Shown here: in pieces, positions 1 through 8,522 of the stretch
Numbering within the stretch: the first letter of the stretch is position 1
Layout of the letters: every line of letters begins with the position of its first letter
NCBI GenBank assembly: GCA_964561925.1
Contig: CAZLRW010000006.1
Coordinates: 1 to 64,000 of the forward strand
Length of the DNA stretch: 64,000 bases
Reading direction: 5' to 3'
From: SZUA-430 sp964561925
GTDB taxonomy: Bacteria > Pseudomonadota > Alphaproteobacteria > Micropepsales > Micropepsaceae
Translations under genes and position numbers: made by a program
Notes under the pieces: generated by a model
Database searches by the model: none
The model's input: the letters and a program-made list of their open reading frames with translations, nothing else
Told to the model about the DNA's origin: nothing

Positions 1-1686
1 CACAAGGCCTACAACGGCAACATCCTGGTCAACGCGATGTGCGTGGGCCTCGCGAACACGAACAAGATCTTTCTCTCGGCCGCGAAGGGTTCGGGCAACC
101 CGGTCGTCTATGTCGGTTCGAAGACCGGCCGCGACGGCATCCACGGCGCGACCATGGCCTCCGCCGAATTCGACGACGCGTCGGAAGAAAAACGCCCGAC
201 CGTCCAGGTCGGCGATCCGTTCACGGAAAAACTCCTGCTCGAAGCCTGTCTCGAACTGATGGCGACGGACGCGATCGTCGCGATCCAGGACATGGGCGCC
301 GCGGGCCTGACCTCCTCGTCGTGCGAGATGGCCGACAAGGGCGGCTCCGGCATCGAACTCGATCTCGACAAGGTGCCCTGCCGCGAAACCGGCATGACGC
401 CCTACGAGATGATGCTCTCCGAAAGCCAGGAGCGCATGCTCATGGTCTTGAAGCCCGGCCGCGAGAAAGAGGCCGAGAAAATCTTCAAGAAATGGGAGCT
501 CGACTTCGCCGTCATCGGCGTCACGACCGACACGAAGCGCCTGGTGCTGAAATTCAAGGGCCAAACAGTCGCCGACATTCCGGTGACCGCGCTCGCCGAC
601 GAAGCCCCGCTCTATGAACGCCCGTGGACGGAACCGGCGCGCCCGAAGGCGCTGGGCGCGATCGCCGAACCGAAATCGATCACCGAGGCGCTTGCAAAGC
701 TCGTGGCAACCCCGGACCTCGCGAGCCGCCGCTGGATCTACGAGCAATACGACTCAACCGTCATGGCCGACACGGTGCAAAAGCCAGGCGGCGACGCGGC
801 GATCGTGCGCATCCACAAGACGAACAAGGCCGTGGCACTCACGACCGACGTGACGCCGCGCTATGTCCACGCCGACCCGCACACCGGCGGCATGCAAGCC
901 GTCGCCGAAACCTGGCGCAACATCACGGCGGTCGGCGCCGTGCCGCTCGCGATCACCGACAATCTGAACTTCGGCAACCCGCAGCGCCCTGAGATCATGG
1001 GCCAGTTCGTGCTCGCGGTTCGCGGCATCGGCGATGCGTGCAAGGCACTCGACTTCCCCGTCGTCTCCGGCAACGTCTCGCTCTACAACGAAACGAACGG
1101 CCAAGGCATCCTGCCCACGCCCGCGATCGGCGGCGTCGGCCTAATGAAGGACGTGACGAAACACGCGACGATCCCCTTCAAAGCCGAAGGCGAAACGATC
1201 CTCGTCGTCGGCGAAACGAAGGGCCACCTGGGCCAGTCGATCTACCTGCGCGAAATCCTCGGCCGCGAAGACGGCCCGCCCCCGCCCGTGGACCTCAAAA
1301 CCGAAAAGCGCAACGGCGATTTCGTCCGTGGGCTGATCACCACGGGCCGCGTCAAGACCGTGCACGACGTCTCCGACGGCGGCTTGGCCGTCGCGATCGC
1401 CGAAATGGCCATGGCCTCCCGCATCGGCGCGACGCTGACGACGCCGCAAACCGAGAGCCGCGCCGCCTTCTGGTTCGGCGAAGACCAAGCCCGCTACGTC
1501 CTCGCCACCCCCGTCGCCGAAGCCGACCGCATCCTCGCCGAAGCCAAAGCCGCCGGCATCCCCACGCAGAAACTGGGCACGACCGGCGGCGCGATGGTGA
1601 AGATCGACGGCGAAGACGCGCATCTCGTGGCAAACCTCCGCCAAGCACACGAAGCCTGGCTACCCAAACTCATGTCGGCGGCCTAG
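1..1686 (+). CDS. purL: Phosphoribosylformylglycinamidine synthase subunit II (5' partial)
   Basis: C-terminal part of the PurL synthetase, which converts FGAR to FGAM with ATP and glutamine-derived ammonia in de novo purine synthesis. The frame is open from base 1 with no start, so the N-terminus lies outside the window; the first in-window residues (HKAYNGNILVNAMCVG) are typical internal PurL sequence. The C-terminal AIR-synthase-like repeat is clear: PGGDAAIVRI, then a TDNLNFGNPQ loop, then VSGNVSLYNETNGQ, and HDVSDGGLAVAIAEM near the end. No frameshift is seen. bolA follows 10 bp downstream on the same strand. Confident. Confidence 0.97.
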   Translation, partial: HKAYNGNILVNAMCVGLANTNKIFLSAAKGSGNPVVYVGSKTGRDGIHGATMASAEFDDASEEKRPTVQVGDPFTEKLLLEACLELMATDAIVAIQDMGAAGLTSSSCEMADKGGSGIELDLDKVPCRETGMTPYEMMLSESQERMLMVLKPGREKEAEKIFKKWELDFAVIGVTTDTKRLVLKFKGQTVADIPVTALADEAPLYERPWTEPARPKALGAIAEPKSITEALAKLVATPDLASRRWIYEQYDSTVMADTVQKPGGDAAIVRIHKTNKAVALTTDVTPRYVHADPHTGGMQAVAETWRNITAVGAVPLAITDNLNFGNPQRPEIMGQFVLAVRGIGDACKALDFPVVSGNVSLYNETNGQGILPTPAIGGVGLMKDVTKHATIPFKAEGETILVVGETKGHLGQSIYLREILGREDGPPPPVDLKTEKRNGDFVRGLITTGRVKTVHDVSDGGLAVAIAEMAMASRIGATLTTPQTESRAAFWFGEDQARYVLATPVAEADRILAEAKAAGIPTQKLGTTGGAMVKIDGEDAHLVANLRQAHEAWLPKLMSAA

Positions 1687-1696
1687 ATTATCGCCC

Positions 1697-1911
1697 ATGC
1701 CCATGAATGCCGGCGATATCGAGCGCTTGATCAAAGAAGCGCTGCCCGACGCAAAGGTCACGATCCGCGACCTCGCGGGCGACGGCGACCACTACGCCGC
1801 TGAAGTCGTTTCAGCCGCCTTCAAAGGCAAGACCCGCATCCAGCAACACCAAATGGTCTACGCCGCCCTGAAAGGCCGCATGGGCGGCGAACTCCACGCC
1901 CTCGCCCTGCA
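1697..1911 (+). CDS. bolA: BolA/IbaG family protein (3' end lost in assembly gap)
   Basis: Small BolA-like protein. Family members partner with monothiol glutaredoxins in Fe-S and iron homeostasis. The visible 71-72 residues carry the family pattern: an N-terminal helix (ERLIKEALPDAKVTIRDL), GDGDHYAAEVVS, then RIQQHQMVYAALKGRMGGELHALAL, the usual conserved helix and tail. Only about 2-8 C-terminal residues should be missing into the run of N. A second ATG two codons in (1703) is an equally good start. grxD, its usual functional partner, lies about 0.7 kb downstream, which fits a BolA-Grx pair. Confidence 0.9.
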
Positions 1912-2011
1912 NNNNNNNNNNNNNNNNNNNNNNNNNNNNNNNNNNNNNNNNNNNNNNNNNNNNNNNNNNNNNNNNNNNNNNNNNNNNNNNNNNNNNNNNN
2001 NNNNNNNNNNN
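1912..2011. other. Assembly gap (100 N)
   Basis: A run of exactly 100 N, the usual placeholder for a scaffold join of unknown length. It cuts the 3' end of the bolA-like gene on the left and the stop codon of a minus-strand gene on the right. Unlike the second gap, the flanks share no repeated sequence, so real bases are missing or the true distance is unknown. Confidence 0.97.
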
Positions 2012-2247
2012 TAAGCCCGCCCAATCGTCCCGCTGACGAATTCGCAAAGCTGTTCGAAATCGCGCAGCACCTTCGTCCCGTGTTTCGGGTGGCTCAGGAA
2101 GAAGCAGGTGTTGTACTCGTCGCCTTCTTCGAACCAGACCTCGGTGAGCTCCCCGCCGCAGAACGGGTACGGCCCGTCCTCGCCCACGATCGCCTCGTCG
2201 GGATCGAGGTTCGGATAGACCTTCTTGAATTCGGCCGTGACGGACAT
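2011..2247 (-). CDS. Hypothetical protein, about 78 aa (stop at gap edge)
   Basis: Short acidic protein beginning MSVTAEFKKVYPNLDPDEAI. The last readable codons give TIGRA followed by TAN, so the next codon is a stop if the masked base is A or G, and the gene would end right at the gap. I do not recognise the family. A CGGE stretch near residue 30 and a WFEEGDEYN stretch are visible, with no signal peptide or membrane segment. It is antisense in direction to bolA and grxD and diverges from grxD. Moderate confidence that it is a real gene. Confidence 0.6.
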
Positions 2248-2404
2248 GACGCTGAAAACTCCCGGATCGAAGGTTGCGACTCACCACCCCGCAACCGCCA
2301 GATTAACGCCGATTCGCGACACCCTTGCGAGGGGCCAGGCCGAATTCTTGACGACCCGAAACCCCGCCCCTATTTCTGGTGCGGTCAAAAGGAATTCGCG
2401 TCCC

Positions 2405-2734
2405 ATGTCCGTTGCCGACCGCATCAAAGCCGACATCCAATCGAACGACATTGTGCTCTTCATGAAGGGCACCCCCGCCATGCCGCAATGCGGCTTCTCG
2501 GCGACGGTCGTGCACATCCTCGACCATGTCGGCGTGAAGTACAAAGGCGTGAACGTCCTCGCCGACGCCGAGATACGCCAGGGCATCAAGGACTTCTCGA
2601 ACTGGCCCACGATCCCGCAGCTTTACGTCAAGGGCGAATTCGTCGGCGGCTGCGACATCGTGAAGGAGATGTTCGAGAACGGCGAACTCCGCCCCTTCCT
2701 GGAAGATCAGGGCATCAAGCCCGAAGCGGCGTGA
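2405..2734 (+). CDS. grxD: Monothiol glutaredoxin, Grx4 family
   Basis: 109-residue CGFS-type monothiol glutaredoxin. Such proteins bind a glutathione-ligated [2Fe-2S] cluster and pass it to targets, often with BolA. Seen: KGTP (21-24), active-site CGFS with C29, the WPTIPQLY segment (67-74) with the cis-Pro, and the GGCDI glutathione-binding motif (81-85). I chose the ATG at 2405 because it gives the canonical MSVADRI start; the frame is open further upstream but without homology. The stop overlaps the GTG start of the next gene (GTGA), so the two are probably translationally coupled. Confidence 0.96.
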   Translation: MSVADRIKADIQSNDIVLFMKGTPAMPQCGFSATVVHILDHVGVKYKGVNVLADAEIRQGIKDFSNWPTIPQLYVKGEFVGGCDIVKEMFENGELRPFLEDQGIKPEAA

Positions 2735-3857
2735 GCCTCACCCTCGCCGACATCGAAGCGGCGGCAGGGCGACTGAAGGGCCGCGCTGCCCGCACGCCCT
2801 TGATCGAAGCCCGCGCCGCCTCTGCCGCAACCGGCGGGCGCATCTTCGCCAAAGCCGAAGTCCTGCAGCGCACCGGCTCGTTCAAGTTCCGCGGCGCGAT
2901 GAGCCGCCTGTCGCTCCTGACCGGCGACGAACGCAAACGCGGCGTCGTCGCGTTCTCCTCCGGCAACCACGCGCAGGCCGTGGCGGCCGCCGCCCGCGAC
3001 GTCGGTACGAGCGCCGTCATCGTCATGCCGGCGGACGCGCCCGCGCTCAAGATCGCGAACACGACGGGCTACGGCGCGGAGGTCGTTCTCTACGATCGCC
3101 AGAAAGAAGACCGCGTCGCGATCGGGAAAAAACTCGCGGCCGAGCGCGGCCTCATCCTCGTGCCGCCGTTCGACGACTACGCCGTGATGGCGGGCCAAGG
3201 CACGATCGGCCTGGAACTAGCGGAGGATGCAAAGGCGCTCGGGCTCACGTTCGACGCCGTGCTCGTCTGCTGCTCTGGCGGCGGCCTTTCCGCCGGCATC
3301 GGCACAGCGCTCGCCGCACTGTCGCCGCCAACGAAACTCGTCACCGTGGAACCCGCCCGCTACGACGACATGGCCCGCTCGCTGAGCGCGGGCGAGCGCC
3401 TCGCGAACAGCCCAGGTCCGCTCTCCATCTGCGACGCGCTGATGGTCGACAAGCCCGGCGAACTCACGTTCCCGATCCTGAAGCGCCTGAACGCGAGCGG
3501 CGTCACGATCAGCGACGACGAAGCGCTCGCCGCCATGGCGCATGCGTTCAACGAATTGAAACTCGTCGCCGAACCCGGCGGCGCCGCCGCACTCGCCGCC
3601 GCGCTCAGCGGAGAATTCGACGCCAAAGACAAGACGATCGCCGTCATCCTCTCCGGCGGCAACGTCGACGCCGACATGTTCAAGCGNNNNNNNNNNNNNN
3701 NNNNNNNNNNNNNNNNNNNNNNNNNNNNNNNNNNNNNNNNNNNNNNNNNNNNNNNNNNNNNNNNNNNNNNNNNNNNNNNNNNNNNNAGACGATCGCCGTC
3801 ATCCTCTCCGGCGGCAACGTCGACGCCGACATGTTCAAGCGGGCGCTAGGCGCCTAA
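2731..3857 (+). CDS. Threonine/serine dehydratase-like PLP enzyme (spans assembly gap)
   Basis: Fold-type II PLP enzyme of the threonine dehydratase / serine racemase / hydroxyaspartate dehydratase group. PLP lysine K52 sits in TGSFKFRGA, the substrate loop SSGNHAQ at 76-82, and a phosphate-binding CCSGGGLSAG further on. It starts with GTG overlapping the grxD stop. The coding frame is broken only by the 100-N gap at 3687-3786. The 55 bases before the gap recur right after it, and collapsing them gives a continuous protein of 323 aa ending FKRALGA. There is no C-terminal ACT domain, so it is not full biosynthetic IlvA; the exact substrate is uncertain. Confidence 0.88.
3632..3686 (+). repeat. 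55-bp contig-end duplicate, left copy
   Basis: Identical base for base to 3787-3841. The sequence encodes the end of the dehydratase-like protein (TIAVILSGGNVDADMFKR). It is the shared k-mer overlap of two contigs that were scaffolded rather than merged, not a biological repeat. Confidence 0.95.
3687..3786. other. Assembly gap (100 N), probably spurious
   Basis: Exactly 100 N between two identical 55-bp ends. Removing the gap and one copy restores an uninterrupted dehydratase gene, so probably no sequence is missing here. Confidence 0.95.
3787..3841 (+). repeat. 55-bp contig-end duplicate, right copy
   Basis: Exact second copy of 3632-3686, directly after the run of N. It is followed by the true 3' end of the dehydratase-like gene (codons for A, L, G, A and TAA at 3855-3857). 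Confidence 0.95.
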
Positions 3858-4312
3858 AGCCGCCCCATCACCGCCGCGACATAGGCCATCGCGTCGCTCG
3901 CGGTCACGGCGGCGAACTCGAACGTGACCAGCCGCTCGCCCATCAGCACGACGATTTCGCCCGACGACTTTCCCTCAAGCGGCTCCGAGAAACTCGCAAA
4001 CGCCCGATCGCCCGTGTTGGTCAAAGCGGACGGCGAAACGGCATCCGCCCAGCGCTTGGCATAGTAAGCCGACGCGTCCGCCATACCGACGACCGGCAAT
4101 TCGTCTTGCGACCAGACAGAAATTTTCACCTCGCTCGCGCGGCCCTTGGTCGCCCACAGGCACGACGGCGCCGTCTCCTCGCCCATCTCACTGGCGGGCA
4201 CAGGCACTGGCGCCGTGTGCAACAGCGCGACGGCGTCGGCATCGGTCGCCACGTCGCACGGGCTTACGAACGCCGCGCTCAAGGCAGCGGCAAAGACGAC
4301 GGACAGCATCAT
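3854..4312 (-). CDS. Hypothetical secreted protein, about 152 aa
   Basis: Unrecognised protein with an N-terminal signal peptide (MMLSVVFAAALSAAFVS) and two cysteines (after the cleavage site and in SCLWA), suggesting a periplasmic protein with a disulphide. The body is mixed alpha/beta in look, with AYYAKRWAD and GEIVVLMGERLVTFEF segments. I placed the start at the paired ATGs (4312 or 4309), which put the hydrophobic core directly after the methionine; an ATG at 4339 would add nine residues. It converges on the dehydratase gene with overlapping stop codons. Function unknown. Confidence 0.75.
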   Translation of the reverse strand: MMLSVVFAAALSAAFVSPCDVATDADAVALLHTAPVPVPASEMGEETAPSCLWATKGRASEVKISVWSQDELPVVGMADASAYYAKRWADAVSPSALTNTGDRAFASFSEPLEGKSSGEIVVLMGERLVTFEFAAVTASDAMAYVAAVMGRL

Positions 4313-4370
4313 GGGGGTCTCTCCGAAGGGCAAAATCACTCTGGCGCCGATGTTTGACCGAATGAGGGCA

Positions 4371-4409
4371 AAGAAAAAGGGCGGCCCGCGCGAACCATCG
4401 AACCGCCCC
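4371..4409 (-). terminator. Rho-independent terminator after rpsD
   Basis: On the minus strand a GGGCGG...CCGCCC hairpin is followed directly by a T-rich tract (TTTTTCTTT), 20-60 bp beyond the rpsD stop. Confidence 0.75.
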
Positions 4410-4430
4410 GAACTTTGGCTGACCTGAACG

Positions 4431-5048
4431 TCAGCGCGAGTAGAACTCGACGACCAGGTTCGGTTCCATCTTCACCGGATAGGGCACGTCGTTCAGCTTC
4501 GGCGTGCGCGTGAATTTCGCCGTCAGCTTGCCGTGATCGACCTCGAGATAATCCGGCACGTCGCGCTCAGGCAGCTGGATCGCGACCGCGACGAGTTCCA
4601 TGTCGCGCGCCTTGTCGCGCACCGAAACGACGTCGCCTTCCTTCACGAGATAGCTCGGGATGTTCACCCGGCGACCGTTCACGTTGACGTGGCCGTGGTT
4701 CACGAACTGGCGCGCCGCGAACACGGTCGGCACGAACTTCGCGCGATAGACGACGGCGTCGAGACGCCGCTCGAGCAAACCGATGATGTTCTCGCCCGTG
4801 TCGCCGCGCCGGCGCGAAGCCTCGGCGTAGATCTTGCGGAACTGCCGCTCGTTGATGTTGCCGTAATAGCCCTTGAGCGTCTGCTTGGCCTTCAGCTGCA
4901 CGCCGTAGTCGGAGGTCTTGGTTTTGCGGCGCTGGCCGTGCTGACCGGGACCGTATTCGCGCTTGTTCTGCGGGCTCTTCGGGCGGCCCCAGAGATTGTC
5001 GCCGATACGCCGGTCGATCTTGTGCTTGGAACTCTGTCGCTTCGTCAT
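4431..5048 (-). CDS. rpsD: 30S ribosomal protein S4
   Basis: 205-residue primary-binding protein of the small ribosomal subunit. Seen: the basic N-terminus MTKRQSSKHKIDRR, the REYGPGQHGQRRK segment, and the S4 RNA-binding domain (LERRLDAVVYRAKF ... FVNHGHVNVNGRRVN). The start is the ATG at 5048, giving the family's usual MTKRQS; an upstream ATG at 5054 adds only MR. It is a single gene, not in a ribosomal protein operon, as is common in Alphaproteobacteria, with its own terminator. Confidence 0.98.
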   Translation of the reverse strand: MTKRQSSKHKIDRRIGDNLWGRPKSPQNKREYGPGQHGQRRKTKTSDYGVQLKAKQTLKGYYGNINERQFRKIYAEASRRRGDTGENIIGLLERRLDAVVYRAKFVPTVFAARQFVNHGHVNVNGRRVNIPSYLVKEGDVVSVRDKARDMELVAVAIQLPERDVPDYLEVDHGKLTAKFTRTPKLNDVPYPVKMEPNLVVEFYSR

Positions 5049-5247
5049 TCGCAATTTCCCTATAGATTCAAGATGTTAAACTAGGAAATGCTGCCCTCCT
5101 CTGCCCCAAATCCAAGGGGCCGACAGGCGGGGGCTTCCCCGCCACGGGTGCTTCCATTTCGCCGAGGTTTCCCCAGCGAAGCCGCGCCTTTTAGAGGCCC
5201 CCCCAACGGGTGTCAAATGACGCATCCGCGCAGCCCCAGAGAGCCCA

Positions 5248-5598
5248 ATGATCGACCGCACCTTCGCCGAACGGTTCGCAAAGGAATGGATCGAGGTCTG
5301 GAACGCTCATGACCTCGACGCGATCCTCAGCCACTACGCCGAAGACGTCGTCTTCCGCTCGCCGCGGATCGCGACCGTGATGGGTGAGAAGATCGACTTT
5401 GTTGCCGGCAAACCCGACCTCGCCCGCTATTGGGGCAAGGCTCTCTCGATCGCCAAAGACTTCACGTTCGACCGCCTCTATGTCGGCAGCGACAGCATCA
5501 CGATCGCCTACCGCAACCACCGTGGTCAAAACGCTGCCGAAACGTTCGTGTTCGGTGCCAACGGACACGTCAAAGAGAGCATCGCGACTTACGCATAG
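5248..5598 (+). CDS. NTF2-like (SnoaL-type) domain protein
   Basis: 116-residue single-domain protein of the NTF2/SnoaL cone fold. The pattern WIEVWNAHDLDAILSHYAED at residues 14-33 is the characteristic first helix and strand, and the domain ends with VFGANGHVKESIATYA. Members range from small isomerases and hydrolases to non-enzymatic ligand-binding proteins, so the activity cannot be named. It sits 16 bp upstream of a VOC-family gene with an AAAGGAG ribosome site between them, so the two form a small operon. Confidence 0.85.
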   Translation: MIDRTFAERFAKEWIEVWNAHDLDAILSHYAEDVVFRSPRIATVMGEKIDFVAGKPDLARYWGKALSIAKDFTFDRLYVGSDSITIAYRNHRGQNAAETFVFGANGHVKESIATYA

Positions 5599-5614
5599 TC
5601 AAAGGAGAAGGCCG

Positions 5615-6013
5615 ATGCGCGTTTTCAGAATCCTCATACCCGTCCTCGACATCGACCGCGCAGAGAAATTCTACGCAGCTCTCTTCGGCGCGCCCGGCGA
5701 GCGGGTCTCACCCGAACGGCACTATTTCAAGTCCGGCGGCGTGATCGTCGCCTGCTATGCACCCGGCGCAGACGGCAAACCGTTCCGCCCGCTCGAAACC
5801 GAAACCTACTTCGCCGTCGCCGACCTTGAGGCGACGCATGCGAGCGTCCTCGCCGCCGGCGCCAAACTCTCGACGGAAAACGAAGATCACCACGGCCATT
5901 TGGGCCGCATCGAAAAGCGCCCCTGGGGCGAGCGTTCGTTCTACGTCTCGGACCCGTTCGGCAATCCGCTCTGTTTCGTCGACGAGACGACGCTGTTCAC
6001 CGGACGAACGTGA
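5615..6013 (+). CDS. VOC (glyoxalase/bleomycin-resistance) family protein
   Basis: 132-residue vicinal-oxygen-chelate protein. It opens MRVFRILIPVLDIDRAEKFY, the classic first module, and closes with RSFYVSDPFGNPLCFVDE, the second. Candidate metal ligands (an H in ERHYFKSGG and E in CFVDE) are visible but not proof of catalysis. The start follows an AAAGGAG site 8 nt upstream. It is co-transcribed with the NTF2-like gene; the substrate is unknown. Confidence 0.88.
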   Translation: MRVFRILIPVLDIDRAEKFYAALFGAPGERVSPERHYFKSGGVIVACYAPGADGKPFRPLETETYFAVADLEATHASVLAAGAKLSTENEDHHGHLGRIEKRPWGERSFYVSDPFGNPLCFVDETTLFTGRT

Positions 6014-6017
6014 CGGT

Positions 6018-6824
6018 TCAAGCCCTAACCGTATGCAGCATGTGGCTGGCGCCGGTCGCGACAAGCCGCCCGTCTTCCGCCCACACACGTGCGCGCCCGA
6101 AGATCAGCCCGCCGCCGGCAGTGTCCGAATGCGTCTCGACCAGAAGCCACTCCGCGCTGCCCGGCGTATCGTGGAACCAAACCGACAAGTCCAAACTCGG
6201 CGCGAGATAGTCGGTCCATCCAACGCGGCTGCGCCAATGCGTGGGCCAAAGCATGGTGTCGATCGGAATGACGCTGCGCCCATGATCCGCGAACGGATCG
6301 TCTGTCCCTGCGAAGTCCGGGTATCGGAACCACACCTGCAGCGTCGGCTCCGTCTCCACCTCGCCCGGCCACGGCAGCGCGACGGGTCGCACGTCGAAGT
6401 TCTGCCAGTACGGATGACCCGGCTTCCCTTCGTGATGCTGCGCATAAGTTCGAAGCGTCGTCGGCGCCGGCACACGCGGCATGGGCGCGCGATCCGTCTT
6501 GGGTCCGTCCACGCGATCCGTCGACCACACCCGCGCCTGCATCAGGCTGCGCTCGCCTTGCTTCATGTCGACGCTCACGCACCAGGCAGAGCGTCCCTTC
6601 TTGACCGGTACGACCTGCACGTCGCTCTCGGTCATCTTCCCCGTCGCAAGAAACTGGCACGACAGGCTGGCAGGCCGATGCCCGGCCGGCACGGCGGTTG
6701 CCGCCGCCCGAAGCGCAATCGCCGCGAGATAACCGCCGTTCGGTCCCCAGATTTCGAATTTCGGAGACAACTGCGCCCGCAATCCCGACGGCGTCGCTAC
6801 GACCAGCGTTTCATCAAGCAACAT
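6018..6824 (-). CDS. Thioesterase-like (TesB-type double hotdog) protein
   Basis: 268-residue protein with two hotdog halves, resembling acyl-CoA thioesterase II-like proteins. The first half carries WGPNGGYLAAIALRAA (the helix-loop where CoA esters bind) and the second DLSVWFHDTPGSAEWLLVET...GRARVWAEDGRLVA, the typical end of these proteins. Start chosen at ATG 6824 (MLLDETLVVATP); longer frames only read into the upstream hydrolase gene, which it overlaps by 11 bp. It is the last gene of a three-gene minus-strand operon. The substrate is unknown. Confidence 0.85.
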   Translation of the reverse strand: MLLDETLVVATPSGLRAQLSPKFEIWGPNGGYLAAIALRAAATAVPAGHRPASLSCQFLATGKMTESDVQVVPVKKGRSAWCVSVDMKQGERSLMQARVWSTDRVDGPKTDRAPMPRVPAPTTLRTYAQHHEGKPGHPYWQNFDVRPVALPWPGEVETEPTLQVWFRYPDFAGTDDPFADHGRSVIPIDTMLWPTHWRSRVGWTDYLAPSLDLSVWFHDTPGSAEWLLVETHSDTAGGGLIFGRARVWAEDGRLVATGASHMLHTVRA

Positions 6825-7701
6825 GGCCCAACCACTCCCGGATCGTCTCGCTGATAAACTTGGGCTTCTCGTACACGATCCAGTGGCTTCCGTCCGGCAC
6901 GCGCCGGACATCGACGTTCGGCACCCAGCGCTCAAGACCTTCCACGCATCCCGGCAGCAGCGACGTGTCCTGCTCGCCCCAAATCACCAGCGTCGGCACG
7001 CGCACCATCAGCGCCTCGTCGTTGTAGACCTGCGGCTCCGGCGCGGCGCCCGGCTTCGGCGGATCCATCCGCATCGCGCGGTACCAATTGAACATGCCGG
7101 TCAGCGCGCCGGGTTCGCTCCACGCTTTCACGAACGCCGCGCGGTCGGCGGCGCTCAAATGCCCCGCCTCCGCAGTCTTAGCCAGCGACCGCCACAACAG
7201 TGCGTAGTCATTCGCAGCATAGCGCGCCTCAGATCCTTCCGCGCGCAGCTCGTGAATGTACTGCGAGGCCGCGGCCTGCCCTGGGTTGTTCGCGATCTCG
7301 CGCTGAAACGCTCCCGGATGCACGGCGTTGATGATGACGAGCCGGTCGATCAGCTCCGGCCGCTTGATCGCAAACGCCCACGCCAGCGCCCCGCCCCAAT
7401 CATGCGCGATCAACGTGAACTTCTTCTTCGGCGAAAACTGCGCCGCGAACGCGACGACATCGTCGATCAACCGCTTCGTGCGATACCGCGCGACCTCCGC
7501 AGGCTTCGAAGAAAGATTGTACCCCGGCAAATCCGACGCAACGCAAAGATACTTGTCGCCCAGATCCGCCAACTGATGCCGCCACGCATACCAAAACTCC
7601 GGAAACCCATGCAGGAAGAGCAGCAAATGCCCATCCGAAGACCCGCTCGCCGCATAGTGCAGCTTCAGCTCATTCGTCTCAGCGAATCCGTGACGGATCA
7701 T
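6814..7701 (-). CDS. Alpha/beta hydrolase, epoxide hydrolase / haloalkane dehalogenase type
   Basis: 295 aa. Seen: the oxyanion motif HGFPEFWYAWR (31-41), nucleophile D101 in AHDWGG, acid D245 in WGEQD, and histidine H273 in GSHWI. An aspartate rather than a serine nucleophile places it with epoxide hydrolases and dehalogenases. HGFPEFWYAW and the lid tyrosines favour epoxide hydrolase. Its ATG overlaps the stop of the upstream methyltransferase (ATGA), and it overlaps the downstream thioesterase, so the three are translationally coupled. Confidence 0.9.
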   Translation of the reverse strand: MIRHGFAETNELKLHYAASGSSDGHLLLFLHGFPEFWYAWRHQLADLGDKYLCVASDLPGYNLSSKPAEVARYRTKRLIDDVVAFAAQFSPKKKFTLIAHDWGGALAWAFAIKRPELIDRLVIINAVHPGAFQREIANNPGQAAASQYIHELRAEGSEARYAANDYALLWRSLAKTAEAGHLSAADRAAFVKAWSEPGALTGMFNWYRAMRMDPPKPGAAPEPQVYNDEALMVRVPTLVIWGEQDTSLLPGCVEGLERWVPNVDVRRVPDGSHWIVYEKPKFISETIREWLGHVA

Positions 7702-8453
7702 GGCTCTTCACCCTTCCTCCGCCGCTTCTTGCCGCCGGTCAGCGCACGCACCATCCCTCGCAGTGTCTGCACCTCCTGGTACGTCAGCCCCGCGCGGTGC
7801 CACATGTTGCGCATGTTCTGTACCATCGCCGCGCGCTTGTCGGGTGGAAACAGGAACTCGGTCCGGTCGAGTTCGCCTTCGATGTGCTCGAAGAACCCGA
7901 TCAGGTCCTCCTTGTTCGCAAGCGCCGAGCGGCGAAACTTCGCCGGCACCTTGAACTCGGGCTTCTCGTGCGTGCCCTTGAACCACTCATAGGCGACGAC
8001 CGCGACCGACTGCGCCAAGTTCAGCGACGCGAATTTCGGGTTCGTCGGGATCGTCAGAATCGCATCCGCGAGGATCACCTCTTCGTTCGTAAGCCCCATC
8101 CGCTCAGCCCCGAACATCACGCCGCAAGGCCGGTCCTGGGCAAGCTCCGCTACAAGTTCGACCACCGCCTCATCCGGTGTCGCGACACGCTTCGCCATCA
8201 GCCGGTCGCGCCCGGTCGTGGCAAAGACAAGGCCGAGATCGGCAATTGCCTCCTCCATCGTCGCGAACACGCGCGCCTTCTCGAGCACGCTGGCCGCGCC
8301 CACCGCCATCGCCTCGGCCTTCTTGTTCGGCCACGCCTCGCGCGGGTTCACGAGCCGCAAGTCCGTCAACCCGAAGTTCAACATCGCGCGCGCCGCCGCG
8401 CCGATATTCTCCCCGATCTGCGGGTTTGCGAGGATGATCGCCGGTGTCTTCAT
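7698..8453 (-). CDS. trmJ: RNA 2'-O-methyltransferase, TrmJ-like (SPOUT)
   Basis: 251-residue SpoU/TrmH-superfamily methyltransferase resembling TrmJ, which methylates the 2'-O of nucleotide 32 in tRNAs. The three SPOUT motifs are seen: NIGAAARAMLNFG near the N-terminus, GVMFGAERMGLTNEE in the middle, and LNLAQSVAVVAYEW forming the trefoil knot. A C-terminal tail rich in R and K (GGKKRRRKGEE) follows. The start at 8453 gives MKTPAIILANP. It diverges from icd with about 70 bp between. The gene symbol is by resemblance; the target base is not proven. Confidence 0.85.
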   Translation of the reverse strand: MKTPAIILANPQIGENIGAAARAMLNFGLTDLRLVNPREAWPNKKAEAMAVGAASVLEKARVFATMEEAIADLGLVFATTGRDRLMAKRVATPDEAVVELVAELAQDRPCGVMFGAERMGLTNEEVILADAILTIPTNPKFASLNLAQSVAVVAYEWFKGTHEKPEFKVPAKFRRSALANKEDLIGFFEHIEGELDRTEFLFPPDKRAAMVQNMRNMWHRAGLTYQEVQTLRGMVRALTGGKKRRRKGEEP

Positions 8454-8522
8454 GGCAGCTTGCGCGAGGTCCCACCCGCCGCTAAACACCTGCGCGAACC
8501 GCACATATTCAGAGAAAGTTCC

